Positions 7,172-16,249 of a stretch of 64,000 bases of DNA are shown here, in pieces. Numbering within the stretch: the first letter of the stretch is position 1; every line of letters starts with the position of its first letter. The translations under genes and the position numbers were made by a program. The DNA lies in NCBI RefSeq assembly GCF_021789315.1, contig NZ_CP084561.1, forward strand, positions 2,976,001-3,040,000, given 5' to 3'. Source of the stretch: Arthrobacter sp. FW305-BF8. GTDB taxonomy: Bacteria > Actinomycetota > Actinomycetes > Actinomycetales > Micrococcaceae. The notes beneath the pieces were generated by a model. It made no database searches, was not told the DNA's origin, and saw only the letters and a program-made list of their open reading frames with translations.

Positions 7172-8229
7172 GCACGCCGGTACTGAAGCAGACCCCGGTC
7201 AACGAGCACACCCGGATCCTGGGCATCGGCGCGTACCGCCCCGACGTCCTGGTCACCAATGAGGACGTGTGCCAGTGGATCGATTCCTCCGATGAGTGGA
7301 TCCGCCAGCGCACCGGCATCGTCACCCGCCACCGCGCACCCGCCGACGTCAGCGTGATCGACATGGCCGAGGGCGCGGCCCGTGAGGCCATGGAGAAGGC
7401 AGGGATCGAGGCATCCCAGCTTGGCGCCGTCATCGTCTCCACGGTGACCCACCCGTACGCCACGCCGTCGGCTGCCGCGAGCCTCGCCGACCGGCTGGGC
7501 GCCACGCCTGCCCCCGCCTTCGACATCTCCGCTGCCTGTGCCGGCTACTGCTACGGCATAGCACAGGGCGATGCGCTGGTCCGTTCGGGGGCCGCCAACT
7601 ACGTCCTCGTAGTGGGCGCCGAAAAGCTCTCCGACGTCATCGACAACCGCGAACGCACCATCTCGTTCCTGCTGGGTGACGGCGCCGGAGCCGTTGTCAT
7701 CGGCCCGTCGGACACCCCCGGCATCGCTCCCTCGGTGTGGGGTTCGGACGGCAGCAAGTGGGATGCCATCGGCATGACCCGCTCCATGCTGGACGTCCGC
7801 GACCTTGGCATGGCGGCACGCCGGTCTGACTCCACCGGTGACCTCGCGCTCCTCGAAGAGGCGCAGGAGCTCTACCCGACCCTCCGCCAGGACGGCCAGA
7901 CGGTGTTCCGCTGGGCGGTCTGGGAGATGGCCAAGGTGGCCCAGCAGGCGCTGGAAGCCGCCGGCGTCCAGGCCGAGGACCTGGTGGCCTTCATTCCGCA
8001 CCAGGCCAACATGCGGATCATCGATGAGATGGTAAAGAAGCTCAAGCTGCCCGAGACCGTTACGGTCGCGCGGGACATCGCCGATGCCGGCAACACCTCG
8101 GCGGCATCGATCCCCCTGGCGACGCACCGCCTGCTCCAGGAAAACCCCGCACTCAGCGGCGGACTGGCCCTGCAGATTGGCTTCGGCGCCGGACTGGTCT
8201 TCGGCGCCCAGGTGGTTGTCCTTCCGTAG
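7168..8229 (+). CDS. fabH: Beta-ketoacyl-ACP synthase III
   Basis: FabH starts fatty-acid synthesis by condensing an acyl-CoA primer with malonyl-ACP; in this clade the primers are often branched. The 353-residue protein shows the Cys-His-Asn triad: C124 in DISAACAGY, H278 in FIPHQAN and N309 in AGNTSAAS. It contains an insertion around residues 192-240 that I believe is typical of actinobacterial FabH. The ATG overlaps the fabD stop by four bases and is preceded by GGAAGGA, so the two are translationally coupled. An 82-base gap separates it from acpP. Confidence 0.96.
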   Translation: MSTPVLKQTPVNEHTRILGIGAYRPDVLVTNEDVCQWIDSSDEWIRQRTGIVTRHRAPADVSVIDMAEGAAREAMEKAGIEASQLGAVIVSTVTHPYATPSAAASLADRLGATPAPAFDISAACAGYCYGIAQGDALVRSGAANYVLVVGAEKLSDVIDNRERTISFLLGDGAGAVVIGPSDTPGIAPSVWGSDGSKWDAIGMTRSMLDVRDLGMAARRSDSTGDLALLEEAQELYPTLRQDGQTVFRWAVWEMAKVAQQALEAAGVQAEDLVAFIPHQANMRIIDEMVKKLKLPETVTVARDIADAGNTSAASIPLATHRLLQENPALSGGLALQIGFGAGLVFGAQVVVLP

Positions 8230-8311
8230 CAATTCCGATAACCAAGCCGCAACCGCGGTTTGCCCCATTTCCGGCATCCCCTGCCGGCAATAACAAGAAA
8301 AGGAGCCATCA

Positions 8312-8557
8312 ATGGCTAGCAACGAAGAAATCCTGGCCGGACTGGCTGAAATCGTCAACGAAGAGACCGGCCTGGCCCCCGAGGCTGTCGAGCTGGACAA
8401 GTCCTTCACCGAGGACCTGGACATCGACTCCATCTCCATGATGACCATCGTCGTCAACGCCGAAGAGAAGTTCGGCGTCCGCATCCCCGACGAAGAGGTC
8501 AAGAACCTCAAGACCGTCGGCGACGCCGTGGACTTCATCTCCGGCGCCCAGGCGTAA
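8312..8557 (+). CDS. acpP: Acyl carrier protein
   Basis: This small (81-residue) acidic carrier holds growing acyl chains on a 4'-phosphopantetheine arm. The attachment site is Ser40 in DLDIDSISMM, a DSI variant of the usual DSL. The ATG is preceded by AAAGGAG at good spacing, suggesting strong translation. It lies between fabH and fabF; a large hairpin in the acpP-fabF gap could raise its level relative to fabF. Confidence 0.96.
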   Translation: MASNEEILAGLAEIVNEETGLAPEAVELDKSFTEDLDIDSISMMTIVVNAEEKFGVRIPDEEVKNLKTVGDAVDFISGAQA

Positions 8558-8616
8558 GCAGGACACGCCTTCGTTGGCGTCAGCCTCTACAGGCTCCAGC
8601 CCTCGCGGCTGAACCC

Positions 8617-8657
8617 GGCTGGCCGGACCGGACGCACGTATTCCGGACCGGCCAGCC
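8617..8657. other. Large stem-loop inside the fab operon
   Basis: A 16-base arm beginning GGCTGGCCGG pairs with an arm ending CCGGCCAGCC, with one mismatch and a nine-base loop. It lies 59 bases after acpP and 106 before fabF. No immediate T-run follows (AAATTTTC appears about 15 bases on), so it may be a weak terminator or an RNA-stability element. Confidence 0.6.
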
Positions 8658-8763
8658 GATGCACCACCCCTAAATTTTCTTGCAGAATTCCCCGCACGCC
8701 ACCCACTCAGGCCTCCGGCCAGCAGCACAGGACACGGCAGGCGCACCGACAGAGAGTGATCCC

Positions 8764-9999
8764 ATGACACGCAAAGTAGTCATTACAGGTCTGGGTGCCA
8801 CCACGCCCATCGGCGGCGACGTACCCACTATGTGGCAGAACGCGCTGAAGGGGGTTTCCGGAGCCCGCACCCTCGAGGATGAGTGGGTCGCCAAGTACGA
8901 ACTGCCGGTCCACTTCGCTGCCCGGTGCACCACGCCCGCCCTTGACGTCCTGTCCCGCGTTGAAGCCAAGCGCATGGACCCCTCAACGCAGTTCGGCGTC
9001 ATCGCCGCCCGCGAGGCCTGGGCCGACTCCGGCATCACCGAAATCGACCCCGACCGCCTGGCCGTCGCGTTCGCGACCGGCATCGGCGGCGTCTGGACGC
9101 TCCTGGACGCGTGGGACACGCTGAAGGAGAAGGGCCCCCGCCGCGTCCTGCCCATGACGGTTCCGATGCTCATGCCCAACGGCGTGGCCGCCGCTGTCAG
9201 CCTGGACCTGGGCGCCCGTGCCGGTGCGCACACCCCTGTCTCCGCCTGCGCATCCGGTACGGAAGCCATGCACCTCGGACTGGACCTGATCCGCTCCGGC
9301 AAGGCCGACGTCGTGATGTGCGGTGGCGCCGAAGCCGCCATCCACCCGATGCCGCTGGCGGCGTTCTCCTCGATGCAGGCACTCTCCCGCCGCAACGACG
9401 ATCCCGAGCACGCCTCGCGTCCGTACGACCTTGACCGTGACGGCTTCGTCATGGGCGAAGGCGCCGGCGCGCTGGTGCTTGAAGCCGAGGAGCACGCCCT
9501 CGCCCGCGGCGCGCGCATCTACGGCGAACTCGCCGGCACGTCCGTGACCGCCGACGCTTACCACATCACGGCACCGGACCCCGAAGGCCTGGGCGCCACC
9601 CGCGCACTCAAGGCAGCCATGTTCGATGGCCGCATCCAGGCGGAGGACGTGGTCCACGTCAACGCCCACGCAACGTCCACGCCGGTCGGTGACAAGCCGG
9701 AGTACACGGCCCTGAAGGCAGCGCTCGGCAGCCACGTCGAGAACGTTGCCGTCTCGGCTACCAAGTCGCAGATGGGCCACCTGCTCGGAGCCTCCGGCGC
9801 CGTCGAGGCCGTCCTCACCGTCCTGGCGGTGCACGAACGCAAGGCCCCTGTCACGATCAACCTCGAGAACCAGGACCCGGAGATCCCGCTCGACGTCGTG
9901 ACTTCCGTCCGCGCCCTGCCGGCCGGCGACATCGTTGCGCTCAGCAACTCCTTCGGCTTCGGCGGGCACAACGCCGTCGTTGCCATCCGCAGTGTGTGA
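8764..9999 (+). CDS. fabF: Beta-ketoacyl-ACP synthase II
   Basis: FabF elongates acyl-ACP by decarboxylative condensation with malonyl-ACP. The 411-residue protein has the Cys-His-His triad: C162 in VSACASGTEA, H302 in VNAHATSTPVGD and H339 in SQMGHLLGASG. The ATG at 8764 gives the standard N-terminus MTRKVVITGLG and has GAGAG upstream; an in-frame ATG at 8680 would add 28 unconserved residues. Last gene of the operon, closed by a strong bidirectional terminator. Confidence 0.96.
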   Translation: MTRKVVITGLGATTPIGGDVPTMWQNALKGVSGARTLEDEWVAKYELPVHFAARCTTPALDVLSRVEAKRMDPSTQFGVIAAREAWADSGITEIDPDRLAVAFATGIGGVWTLLDAWDTLKEKGPRRVLPMTVPMLMPNGVAAAVSLDLGARAGAHTPVSACASGTEAMHLGLDLIRSGKADVVMCGGAEAAIHPMPLAAFSSMQALSRRNDDPEHASRPYDLDRDGFVMGEGAGALVLEAEEHALARGARIYGELAGTSVTADAYHITAPDPEGLGATRALKAAMFDGRIQAEDVVHVNAHATSTPVGDKPEYTALKAALGSHVENVAVSATKSQMGHLLGASGAVEAVLTVLAVHERKAPVTINLENQDPEIPLDVVTSVRALPAGDIVALSNSFGFGGHNAVVAIRSV

Positions 10000-10018
10000 T
10001 GTGACCTGATTGGACGCT

Positions 10019-10056
10019 GAAGCAGCCCCCGCCAGTTAACTGGCGGGGGCTGCTTC
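10019..10056. terminator. Bidirectional terminator between fabF and DUF3145
   Basis: A nearly uninterrupted palindrome: GAAGCAGCCCCCGCCAG, a TTAA centre, then CTGGCGGGGGCTGCTTC. It sits between convergent genes and can end transcription from both sides. Confidence 0.85.
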
Positions 10057-10121
10057 GTTGCTATGGGGGATTGCTGCTGGCTGTCGCGTCAGCCTGCTCA
10101 GCAGTGTTAGCCGGGCTGCCC

Positions 10122-10625
10122 TCAGCCGACCTGGTGCAGCCAGCGCACCGGCGCGCCTTCGGCGGCGTGCCTGAAGGGTTCCAGCTCCTCGTCCCACGCC
10201 TCGCCGAGGGCAAGCGACAGCTCGTGGTAGACGGCGGAGGGATCGCCGGCGCCGGCCTCGTAGGCGTAGCGGATCCGGTCCTCGGACACCATGATGTTGC
10301 CGTGCACATCGGTCACGGCATGGAAAATGCCCAGTTCAGGTGTGTGGGACCAGCGTCCGCCGTCCACGCCCTGGCTGGGTTCTTCGGTGACCTCGAAACG
10401 CAGATGCGCCCAGCCCCGGAGGGCAGACGCGAGCTGCGCACCGGTCCCCTGCGCGCCGGTCCAGGACAGCTCCGAGCGGAACATGCCGGGCGCGGCGGGC
10501 TGAGGGGTCCATTCCAGGTCCGTTCGCTTGTCCACGACGGATCCAATGGCCCACTCAACATGAGGGCACAGTGCGGTAGGGGCCGAGTGAATAAACAGCA
10601 CACCGCGGGTCATTGCAACAGACAT
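10122..10625 (-). CDS. DUF3145 family protein
   Basis: This 167-residue soluble protein belongs to an actinobacterial family of unknown function that also lies next to fabF in other genera (from memory). The N-terminus MSVAMTRGVLFIHSAPTALC is the conserved family block, and a Trp-rich middle (VEWAIGSVV, LEWTPQP) follows. The ATG at 10625 was chosen because GGAGGA stands just before it; an ATG four codons earlier would lie on that site. It converges on fabF and has its own promoter (10722-10751). Linkage to fatty-acid synthesis genes is the only functional hint. Confidence 0.85.
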   Translation of the reverse strand: MSVAMTRGVLFIHSAPTALCPHVEWAIGSVVDKRTDLEWTPQPAAPGMFRSELSWTGAQGTGAQLASALRGWAHLRFEVTEEPSQGVDGGRWSHTPELGIFHAVTDVHGNIMVSEDRIRYAYEAGAGDPSAVYHELSLALGEAWDEELEPFRHAAEGAPVRWLHQVG

Positions 10626-10721
10626 TCCATCCTCCATAGCTGTAGGTACGTCTTCCCCAACGACCTGCATGGACGGGATACTTGCTGCTTTGGGCGCCGC
10701 GTGGTGCCGGTGATTCCTGCC

Positions 10722-10751
10722 AATCTATGAAATTACCTGCCGGGCTGACAA
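10722..10751 (-). promoter_or_regulatory. Promoter of DUF3145
   Basis: Minus strand: -35 TTGTCA (10751-10746), 18-base spacer, -10 TAGATT (10727-10722). This predicts a leader of roughly 90 bases. Confidence 0.5.
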
Positions 10752-10772
10752 GAAGCGCCTGAAGACAGGTGC

Positions 10773-10802
10773 TTCAAGCACAACTTGAAAGTTGCCGAAC
10801 TT
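10773..10802. promoter_or_regulatory. Cluster of overlapping palindromes upstream of DUF3145 promoter
   Basis: Three dyads share bases: TTCAAG-CACAA-CTTGAA (10773-10789), CAACTT-GA-AAGTTG (10781-10794) and AAGTT-GCCG-AACTT (10789-10802). They lie just upstream of the -35, a typical place for an activator site. The binding protein is unknown. Confidence 0.4.
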
Positions 10803-10881
10803 GGATCTTATTGTGCCGTACACCGTCTAATTACGCCAGTGCAATTCGGCGTGGTGTAGAAGACGCGCCGGTGTAAAGCGC

Positions 10882-11808
<927 letters not shown>

Positions 11809-11889
11809 TCCCTTACTGTCCCAGCATTTGGCATGGAACCAAGGAACGGCACGCCAATCATGAAACCGCAGCATTCATGTAACGGCGCA

Positions 11890-11918
11890 CCGCCCGGCGA
11901 GGGGACGTCGCCGGGCGG
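11890..11918 (-). terminator. Hairpin after dprA
   Basis: CCGCCCGGCGA pairs perfectly with TCGCCGGGCGG across seven bases, starting seven bases after the dprA stop. No T-run follows on the minus strand, so termination would be partial or factor-assisted. Confidence 0.5.
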
Positions 11919-11924
11919 CAGGCG

Positions 11925-13109
11925 CTATGTTGATTGCTTGGTGCGCTTCCAGCCTCCCTTCTCGGATTTGGCCAGCCCCAGCAGCGACAGCCTGCCAAGG
12001 CCCGCGCGCACCGATTCAGCACCCAGTCCGGCCACACTGCAGAGTTTTTCGACGGAGCTGGCGGACCGCAGCGGGAGCGCGTCCAGCAAGATCAGGTCCT
12101 CGAGCGTCAGGCCGTCGTGATCGGCGGACTGCCCGCTCTTCTCATCAGGCAGGGACTGGCCGCTGGGCGCCGCAAGCTCGGCGATCTCCCCCGCATCGGT
12201 GACACAGACAGCGCCGCCCTCGCGCAGGAGCCGGTGGCAGCCGGCCGAGTTGGCACTGTGGACAGATCCGGGGACAGCTCCGACCGCACGGCCCAAGGTT
12301 TCCGCGTGATGGGCGGTATTCAGGGCCCCGGACCGCCACCTGGCCTCCACCACAACCGTGACGGACGCAAGGGCAGCGATCAGCCGGTTCCGCTGAAGGA
12401 ACCGGTAGCGGGTGGGGGCGGAGCCGGGCGGAACTTCGGCGAGCACGGCACCCTGGTTGGCTACAGCACGCAGCAGATCCTCGTTGCCGGAGGGATAGAA
12501 ACGGTCCACGCCCCCAGCCATCACGGCTATGGTCGGCATGGCATCCGAGCCCCCTGCCAGTGCTGCCCGGTGCGCGTGGGCGTCAATTCCGTATGCGCCG
12601 CCGGACACCACAGTGAAGCCACGCTGCGCCAGCGAGTAGGCAAGGTCACCGGTGACTGACGCGCCGTAGCTGGTACTGTCGCGCGAGCCAACCAGGGCCA
12701 CCGCCTTGGCTGCCGGGGGAAGTTCGAGCTCCACGCCCCGCCACCACAGGCAGATCGGCTGGTGCAGGCCAAGGTCGTCAAGTTGCCGCGGCCAGAGCCC
12801 GTCGGCCGGGATGATCATTCGGCCGCCCAGTCGCTGCATGGTTGCCACGTCGCGCTCCGGGGCGAGGTCAGGAATTCTCGGCGCCCAGCGTTTCAGCGCC
12901 GCACCGAGGCCTGCCCATGAATTCACGGAACTGTGCTCTGCCAGCAACCCGGTGATGTCCTGTTCCAGCCCGGGCCCGTAGCTGACCTGGCCGGTGGCGA
13001 TCCGCAGGGCGTCCTCGGCCCCGGCGAGATGCACCAGGGCCAAGCCCGCCACGTCCTGCGGCTCCATCAGCCTGGACAGCGCTGCCCGGGCAAGTCTCTC
13101 GTTGTGCAT
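11925..13109 (-). CDS. dprA: DNA-processing protein DprA
   Basis: DprA binds incoming single-stranded DNA and loads RecA during natural transformation; it is kept in many bacteria not known to be competent. The 394-residue protein has an N-terminal helical region, then the Rossmann-like DprA/Smf core: VALVGSRDSTSYG, VVSGGAYGIDAHAHRAAL and VDRFYPSGN. The C-terminal part (about 325-394) resembles the winged-helix domain of the family. It lies between comM/yifB and xerC, 12 bases after comM, so the competence-linked pair is probably co-transcribed. Confidence 0.93.
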   Translation of the reverse strand: MHNERLARAALSRLMEPQDVAGLALVHLAGAEDALRIATGQVSYGPGLEQDITGLLAEHSSVNSWAGLGAALKRWAPRIPDLAPERDVATMQRLGGRMIIPADGLWPRQLDDLGLHQPICLWWRGVELELPPAAKAVALVGSRDSTSYGASVTGDLAYSLAQRGFTVVSGGAYGIDAHAHRAALAGGSDAMPTIAVMAGGVDRFYPSGNEDLLRAVANQGAVLAEVPPGSAPTRYRFLQRNRLIAALASVTVVVEARWRSGALNTAHHAETLGRAVGAVPGSVHSANSAGCHRLLREGGAVCVTDAGEIAELAAPSGQSLPDEKSGQSADHDGLTLEDLILLDALPLRSASSVEKLCSVAGLGAESVRAGLGRLSLLGLAKSEKGGWKRTKQST

Positions 13110-13121
13110 GTGGCATTCCTT

Positions 13122-14666
13122 TCACGCCGCCGCTGAGGCGGTCTGGCGGAGGCTCAGGGCCTGTCCGATATCGTTCCCGTCCGGCTGCTCCCGGCCAGCG
13201 AGGTCAGCCAAAGTCCATGCGAGCCGGAGGACACGGTCGTAGCCCCTGGCTGTGAGGACGCCCCGTTCCAATGCATGGTCCAGGATCCGGGTTGTGGCGG
13301 CCGGGAGTCTCAGCTCGCCGCGCAGGATGCGTCCGGGCACCTGGGAGTTGGTTTCCATGCCCCAGGGCTGAAGCCGCTGCAGCTGGCTTGCCCGGGCAGC
13401 CAGGACGCGGGCACCGACAGTTGCGCTGTCCTCCGCTCCCCCGGACTGGCCAAAGTCCGCCAGCGACACCCGGTCCACCTGCAGCTGGATGTCCACGCGG
13501 TCCAGGAGCGGGCCAGACATGCGCGACATGTAGCGGCGCCGCATGAAGGGGGTGCAGGTGCATTCAATGCCCTTCCCCGAGGCCTTGCCGCACGGGCACG
13601 GATTGGCTGCCAGCACCAGCTGGAACCGCGCCGGGTAGGCCGCTGCTCCGGCCGAGCGGTGGATGACGAGCTCGCCGCTCTCCAGAGGCTGCCTGAGTGC
13701 ATCGAGGACCCTGCGTTCGTACTCGGGCGCCTCGTCCAGGAACAGGATTCCGCGGTGGGCCCGCGACGCCGCGCCGGGGCGGGGGAGCCCCGACCCGCCG
13801 CCGATGATCGCCGCCGCTGTGGCCGAGTGGTGGGGATTCTCGAACGGCGGCCGCCGGACCAGCTGCACCCCGGCTGAAGGGAGCTGGCACAGGGAATGGA
13901 TCGCCGTCACCTCCATCGCCTCGGTATCGCGCAGATCGGGCAGAAGCCCGGGAAGCCGCTCGGCCAGCATGGTCTTGCCGGCTCCGGGCGGGCCGGTCAG
14001 CAGCAGGTGGTGCGCACCGGCGGCGGCTACCTCAAGGGCACGCCGCGCCTCTGCCTGGCCGGACACGTCACACATGTCGGGGACAGGCGCATCCACGGAC
14101 ACCGGCTCAGTCCCGGCTGGTTCATCCTCGGGTGCAAAGTCGAGGACAAGTTCCTGCGGGTCAGCCCCGAAATCGAACACCAGCCGCGCCAGGGTCCGGT
14201 AGCCGCGGACCCTGGCACCCGGGACGAGTTCGGCCTCGGCTGCGTTCGCATGGGCGACCACGATGTCATGGAACCCGGCCTGCACCGCGGACATCACGGC
14301 CGGCAGTATGCCGCGGACAGGCCTGAGGCGTCCGTCCAGTCCCAACTCGGCGATGAAGACGGTGCGCCCGGTGGGCCTGATGTCCTCCGCGGCACGCAGC
14401 ACAGACATCGCGATGGCAAGGTCGAAGCCGGAACCGCGCTTGGGCAGGGACGCCGGAATGAGGTTGGCGGTGATCTTGCGCCGGCTCAGCGGAACACCGG
14501 AGTTCTGCGCCGCCGAGCGGATGCGGTCACGGGCTTCGTTGAGGGAAGCGTCCGGCAGGCCGAGGAGCACAAAGGCCGGCAGTGTCTGGCCGATGTCAGC
14601 CTCGACCTCCACGATGTAGCCGTTCAGGCCGACGAGGGCCACCGAATAGGCTCGCCCCAGCGCCAT
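13122..14666 (-). CDS. ComM/YifB-family Mg-chelatase-like AAA+ ATPase
   Basis: This 514-residue protein has an N-terminal Lon-like fold, a central AAA+ ATPase and a C-terminal domain. The Walker A is TGPPGAGKTML and the Walker B region is GILFLDEAPEY. ComM in Gram-negatives is a helicase promoting branch migration during transformation. A cysteine cluster (NPCPCGKASGKGIECTC) is typical of the family. The ATG at 14666 has GGGAGG seven bases upstream and touches the yraN stop; a GTG one codon earlier overlaps that stop as GTGA. Operon with yraN and dprA. Confidence 0.93.
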   Translation of the reverse strand: MALGRAYSVALVGLNGYIVEVEADIGQTLPAFVLLGLPDASLNEARDRIRSAAQNSGVPLSRRKITANLIPASLPKRGSGFDLAIAMSVLRAAEDIRPTGRTVFIAELGLDGRLRPVRGILPAVMSAVQAGFHDIVVAHANAAEAELVPGARVRGYRTLARLVFDFGADPQELVLDFAPEDEPAGTEPVSVDAPVPDMCDVSGQAEARRALEVAAAGAHHLLLTGPPGAGKTMLAERLPGLLPDLRDTEAMEVTAIHSLCQLPSAGVQLVRRPPFENPHHSATAAAIIGGGSGLPRPGAASRAHRGILFLDEAPEYERRVLDALRQPLESGELVIHRSAGAAAYPARFQLVLAANPCPCGKASGKGIECTCTPFMRRRYMSRMSGPLLDRVDIQLQVDRVSLADFGQSGGAEDSATVGARVLAARASQLQRLQPWGMETNSQVPGRILRGELRLPAATTRILDHALERGVLTARGYDRVLRLAWTLADLAGREQPDGNDIGQALSLRQTASAAA

Positions 14667-15022
14667 CACAGCACCTCCCTGAGGTGCTCAACCGTGGGTT
14701 TGCCCACGCCGTCGTCCAGCACGGCAATGACGTCCACCCGGCGCAGCGGCAACCGCAGTCCGTGGTCCCGGCACCAGGCGGAACCCAGGCGGTGCAGCCG
14801 GGCGAGCTTGTCTGCACCGACTGCTTCAAAGGGGTGACCGTAGGCGAGCGAACGCCGCGTCTTCACCTCGGCAATGACAAGGGCATCGCCGTCCAGGGCG
14901 ACGATGTCGATTTCGCCGTCCGGGCAGCGCCAGTTGCGCTCCACGATCAGCATCCCCACCGATTCCAGATACTCCGCCGCGAGCTCTTCCCCGCGCCGGC
15001 CCAGCAGATCCTTGGCTTTCAT
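14666..15022 (-). CDS. YraN family (UPF0102) endonuclease-like protein
   Basis: This 118-residue protein has the fold signature of Holliday-junction-resolvase-like nucleases: GEELAAEYLESVG, then GEIDIVALDGDALVIAEVKTR, containing the D-(E/D)xK active-site pattern. The biological role of the family is not established. The ATG at 15022 has GGAGG five bases upstream; an in-frame GTG two codons earlier overlaps that site. It is coupled to comM/yifB downstream. Confidence 0.9.
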   Translation of the reverse strand: MKAKDLLGRRGEELAAEYLESVGMLIVERNWRCPDGEIDIVALDGDALVIAEVKTRRSLAYGHPFEAVGADKLARLHRLGSAWCRDHGLRLPLRRVDVIAVLDDGVGKPTVEHLREVL

Positions 15023-15187
15023 ATCCACCTCCGCATCAAGACTGCGGGGGCGGGATCACACGGAACAGGGCAGGGTCACGCTATGTGGGAAAGGTCGCGG
15101 GGATCATGGGGAAGGCGGCCGGAATGCCGGAGAAACACCGGCTGTGGAGGAGCAGTGCCCCGGGGAGGCCCGGGAGGGTCAGGAACC

Positions 15188-15514
15188 TCAGTTGCCGAGG
15201 TCGACGTCCTTGGGCAGCGCGAGCTCCTCGTTGCGGGGCAGTTCCTCGACGTTGACATCCTTGAACGTGATGACCCGGACACTCTTCACAAACCGCGCTG
15301 AACGGTAGACGTCCCAGACCCAGGCGTCCTGGAGCGTGAGGTCGAAGTAGACCTCGCCGTCGGCGCTGCGGGCCTGCAGGTCCACGTGGTTGGCGAGGTA
15401 GAAGCGCCGCTCGGTCTCGACCACATAGCTGAACAGACCCACGACGTCGCGGTACTCACGGTAGAGCTGGAGCTCCATGTCGGTCTCATAGTTCTCAAGG
15501 TCTTCGGCACTCAT
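15188..15514 (-). CDS. DUF2469 family protein
   Basis: This 108-residue acidic protein begins MSAEDLENYETDMELQLYRE and is strongly conserved in actinobacteria next to rnhB and yraN (Rv2901c-type). The middle (YVVETERRFYLANHV, VYFDLTLQDAWVWDVYR) is rich in aromatics. No catalytic motif or membrane segment is visible and the function is unknown. It follows rnhB by 61 bases on the same strand. The 165 bases between it and yraN hold no gene I can support. Confidence 0.85.
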   Translation of the reverse strand: MSAEDLENYETDMELQLYREYRDVVGLFSYVVETERRFYLANHVDLQARSADGEVYFDLTLQDAWVWDVYRSARFVKSVRVITFKDVNVEELPRNEELALPKDVDLGN

Positions 15515-15575
15515 GGTTCCATCTTGCACCATGCAGCGGGAACCCGCGCACCGCGCTGCCCGCAGAGCAGGTTCG

Positions 15576-16247
15576 CTACTCGGACAGCAGGTTCCAGCTG
15601 ACTCGGTGGTAGGGGCTCGGGCCGCGGGCGCGGATCGCTTCCCGGTGCAGCGCGGTGCCGTAGCCCTTGTTGACGTCCCAGCCGAAGTCCGGGTACTCGA
15701 GGTGGAGCTGCTGCATGTGCTGGTCGCGCTCGACCTTGGCCAGGACACTCGCGGCGGCGACGCTGAGGCATTGCATGTCCGCCTTGACGAGGGTGTGGAC
15801 GGGCGCATCGCAGCCGGGATCAGTGACGACTTCGTCGAACAGCGAGGGCTGAACGGCGGGTGAGAGCCAGTTGTGGCTGCCGTCCAGCAGGACGACGTCG
15901 GGCGTGATGCCGGCGCCGAGGATCTCGAACCAGGCCCTGTTTCCGGCAGCCCGCAGGGCACCCATGATGCCGAGGTCATCGATTTCGCGCGCAGTGGCAT
16001 GTCCGACGGCGGAGGCGACGCTCCAGGCCCGCACCAGCGGATCGAGCCGTTCGCGGTCTGCCGCCTTGAGCAGCTTGCTGTCCCGGACATCGGCCAGCAG
16101 TTCCATGTGCTGCAGGTCCACGACGGCGATTCCCACGCTTACCGGCCCTGCGAGGGCGCCGCGGCCTACTTCGTCGACGCCGGCCAGGAACCGCGCCCCG
16201 CGGGGAAGGAAGCGCTTCTCGTAGTCAAGGGTGGGTGCAACGGACAT
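15576..16247 (-). CDS. rnhB: Ribonuclease HII
   Basis: RNase HII removes ribonucleotides misincorporated in DNA and RNA primers. The 223-residue protein opens its catalytic core with FLAGVDEVGRGALAGPV, carrying the first Asp-Glu pair. Later acidic residues of the DEDD set lie in LLDGSHN and the KADMQCLSVAAASVLAK segment. The ATG begins two bases after the lepB stop, so it is co-transcribed with the signal peptidases. Confidence 0.95.
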   Translation of the reverse strand: MSVAPTLDYEKRFLPRGARFLAGVDEVGRGALAGPVSVGIAVVDLQHMELLADVRDSKLLKAADRERLDPLVRAWSVASAVGHATAREIDDLGIMGALRAAGNRAWFEILGAGITPDVVLLDGSHNWLSPAVQPSLFDEVVTDPGCDAPVHTLVKADMQCLSVAAASVLAKVERDQHMQQLHLEYPDFGWDVNKGYGTALHREAIRARGPSPYHRVSWNLLSE

Positions 16248-16249
16248 GG

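Noticed and set aside
6214..8538. Very long minus-strand open frame opposite fabD-fabH
   Set aside because: High GC content keeps antisense frames open; the sense strand encodes clear FabD and FabH with all active-site residues, and the antisense product resembles nothing.
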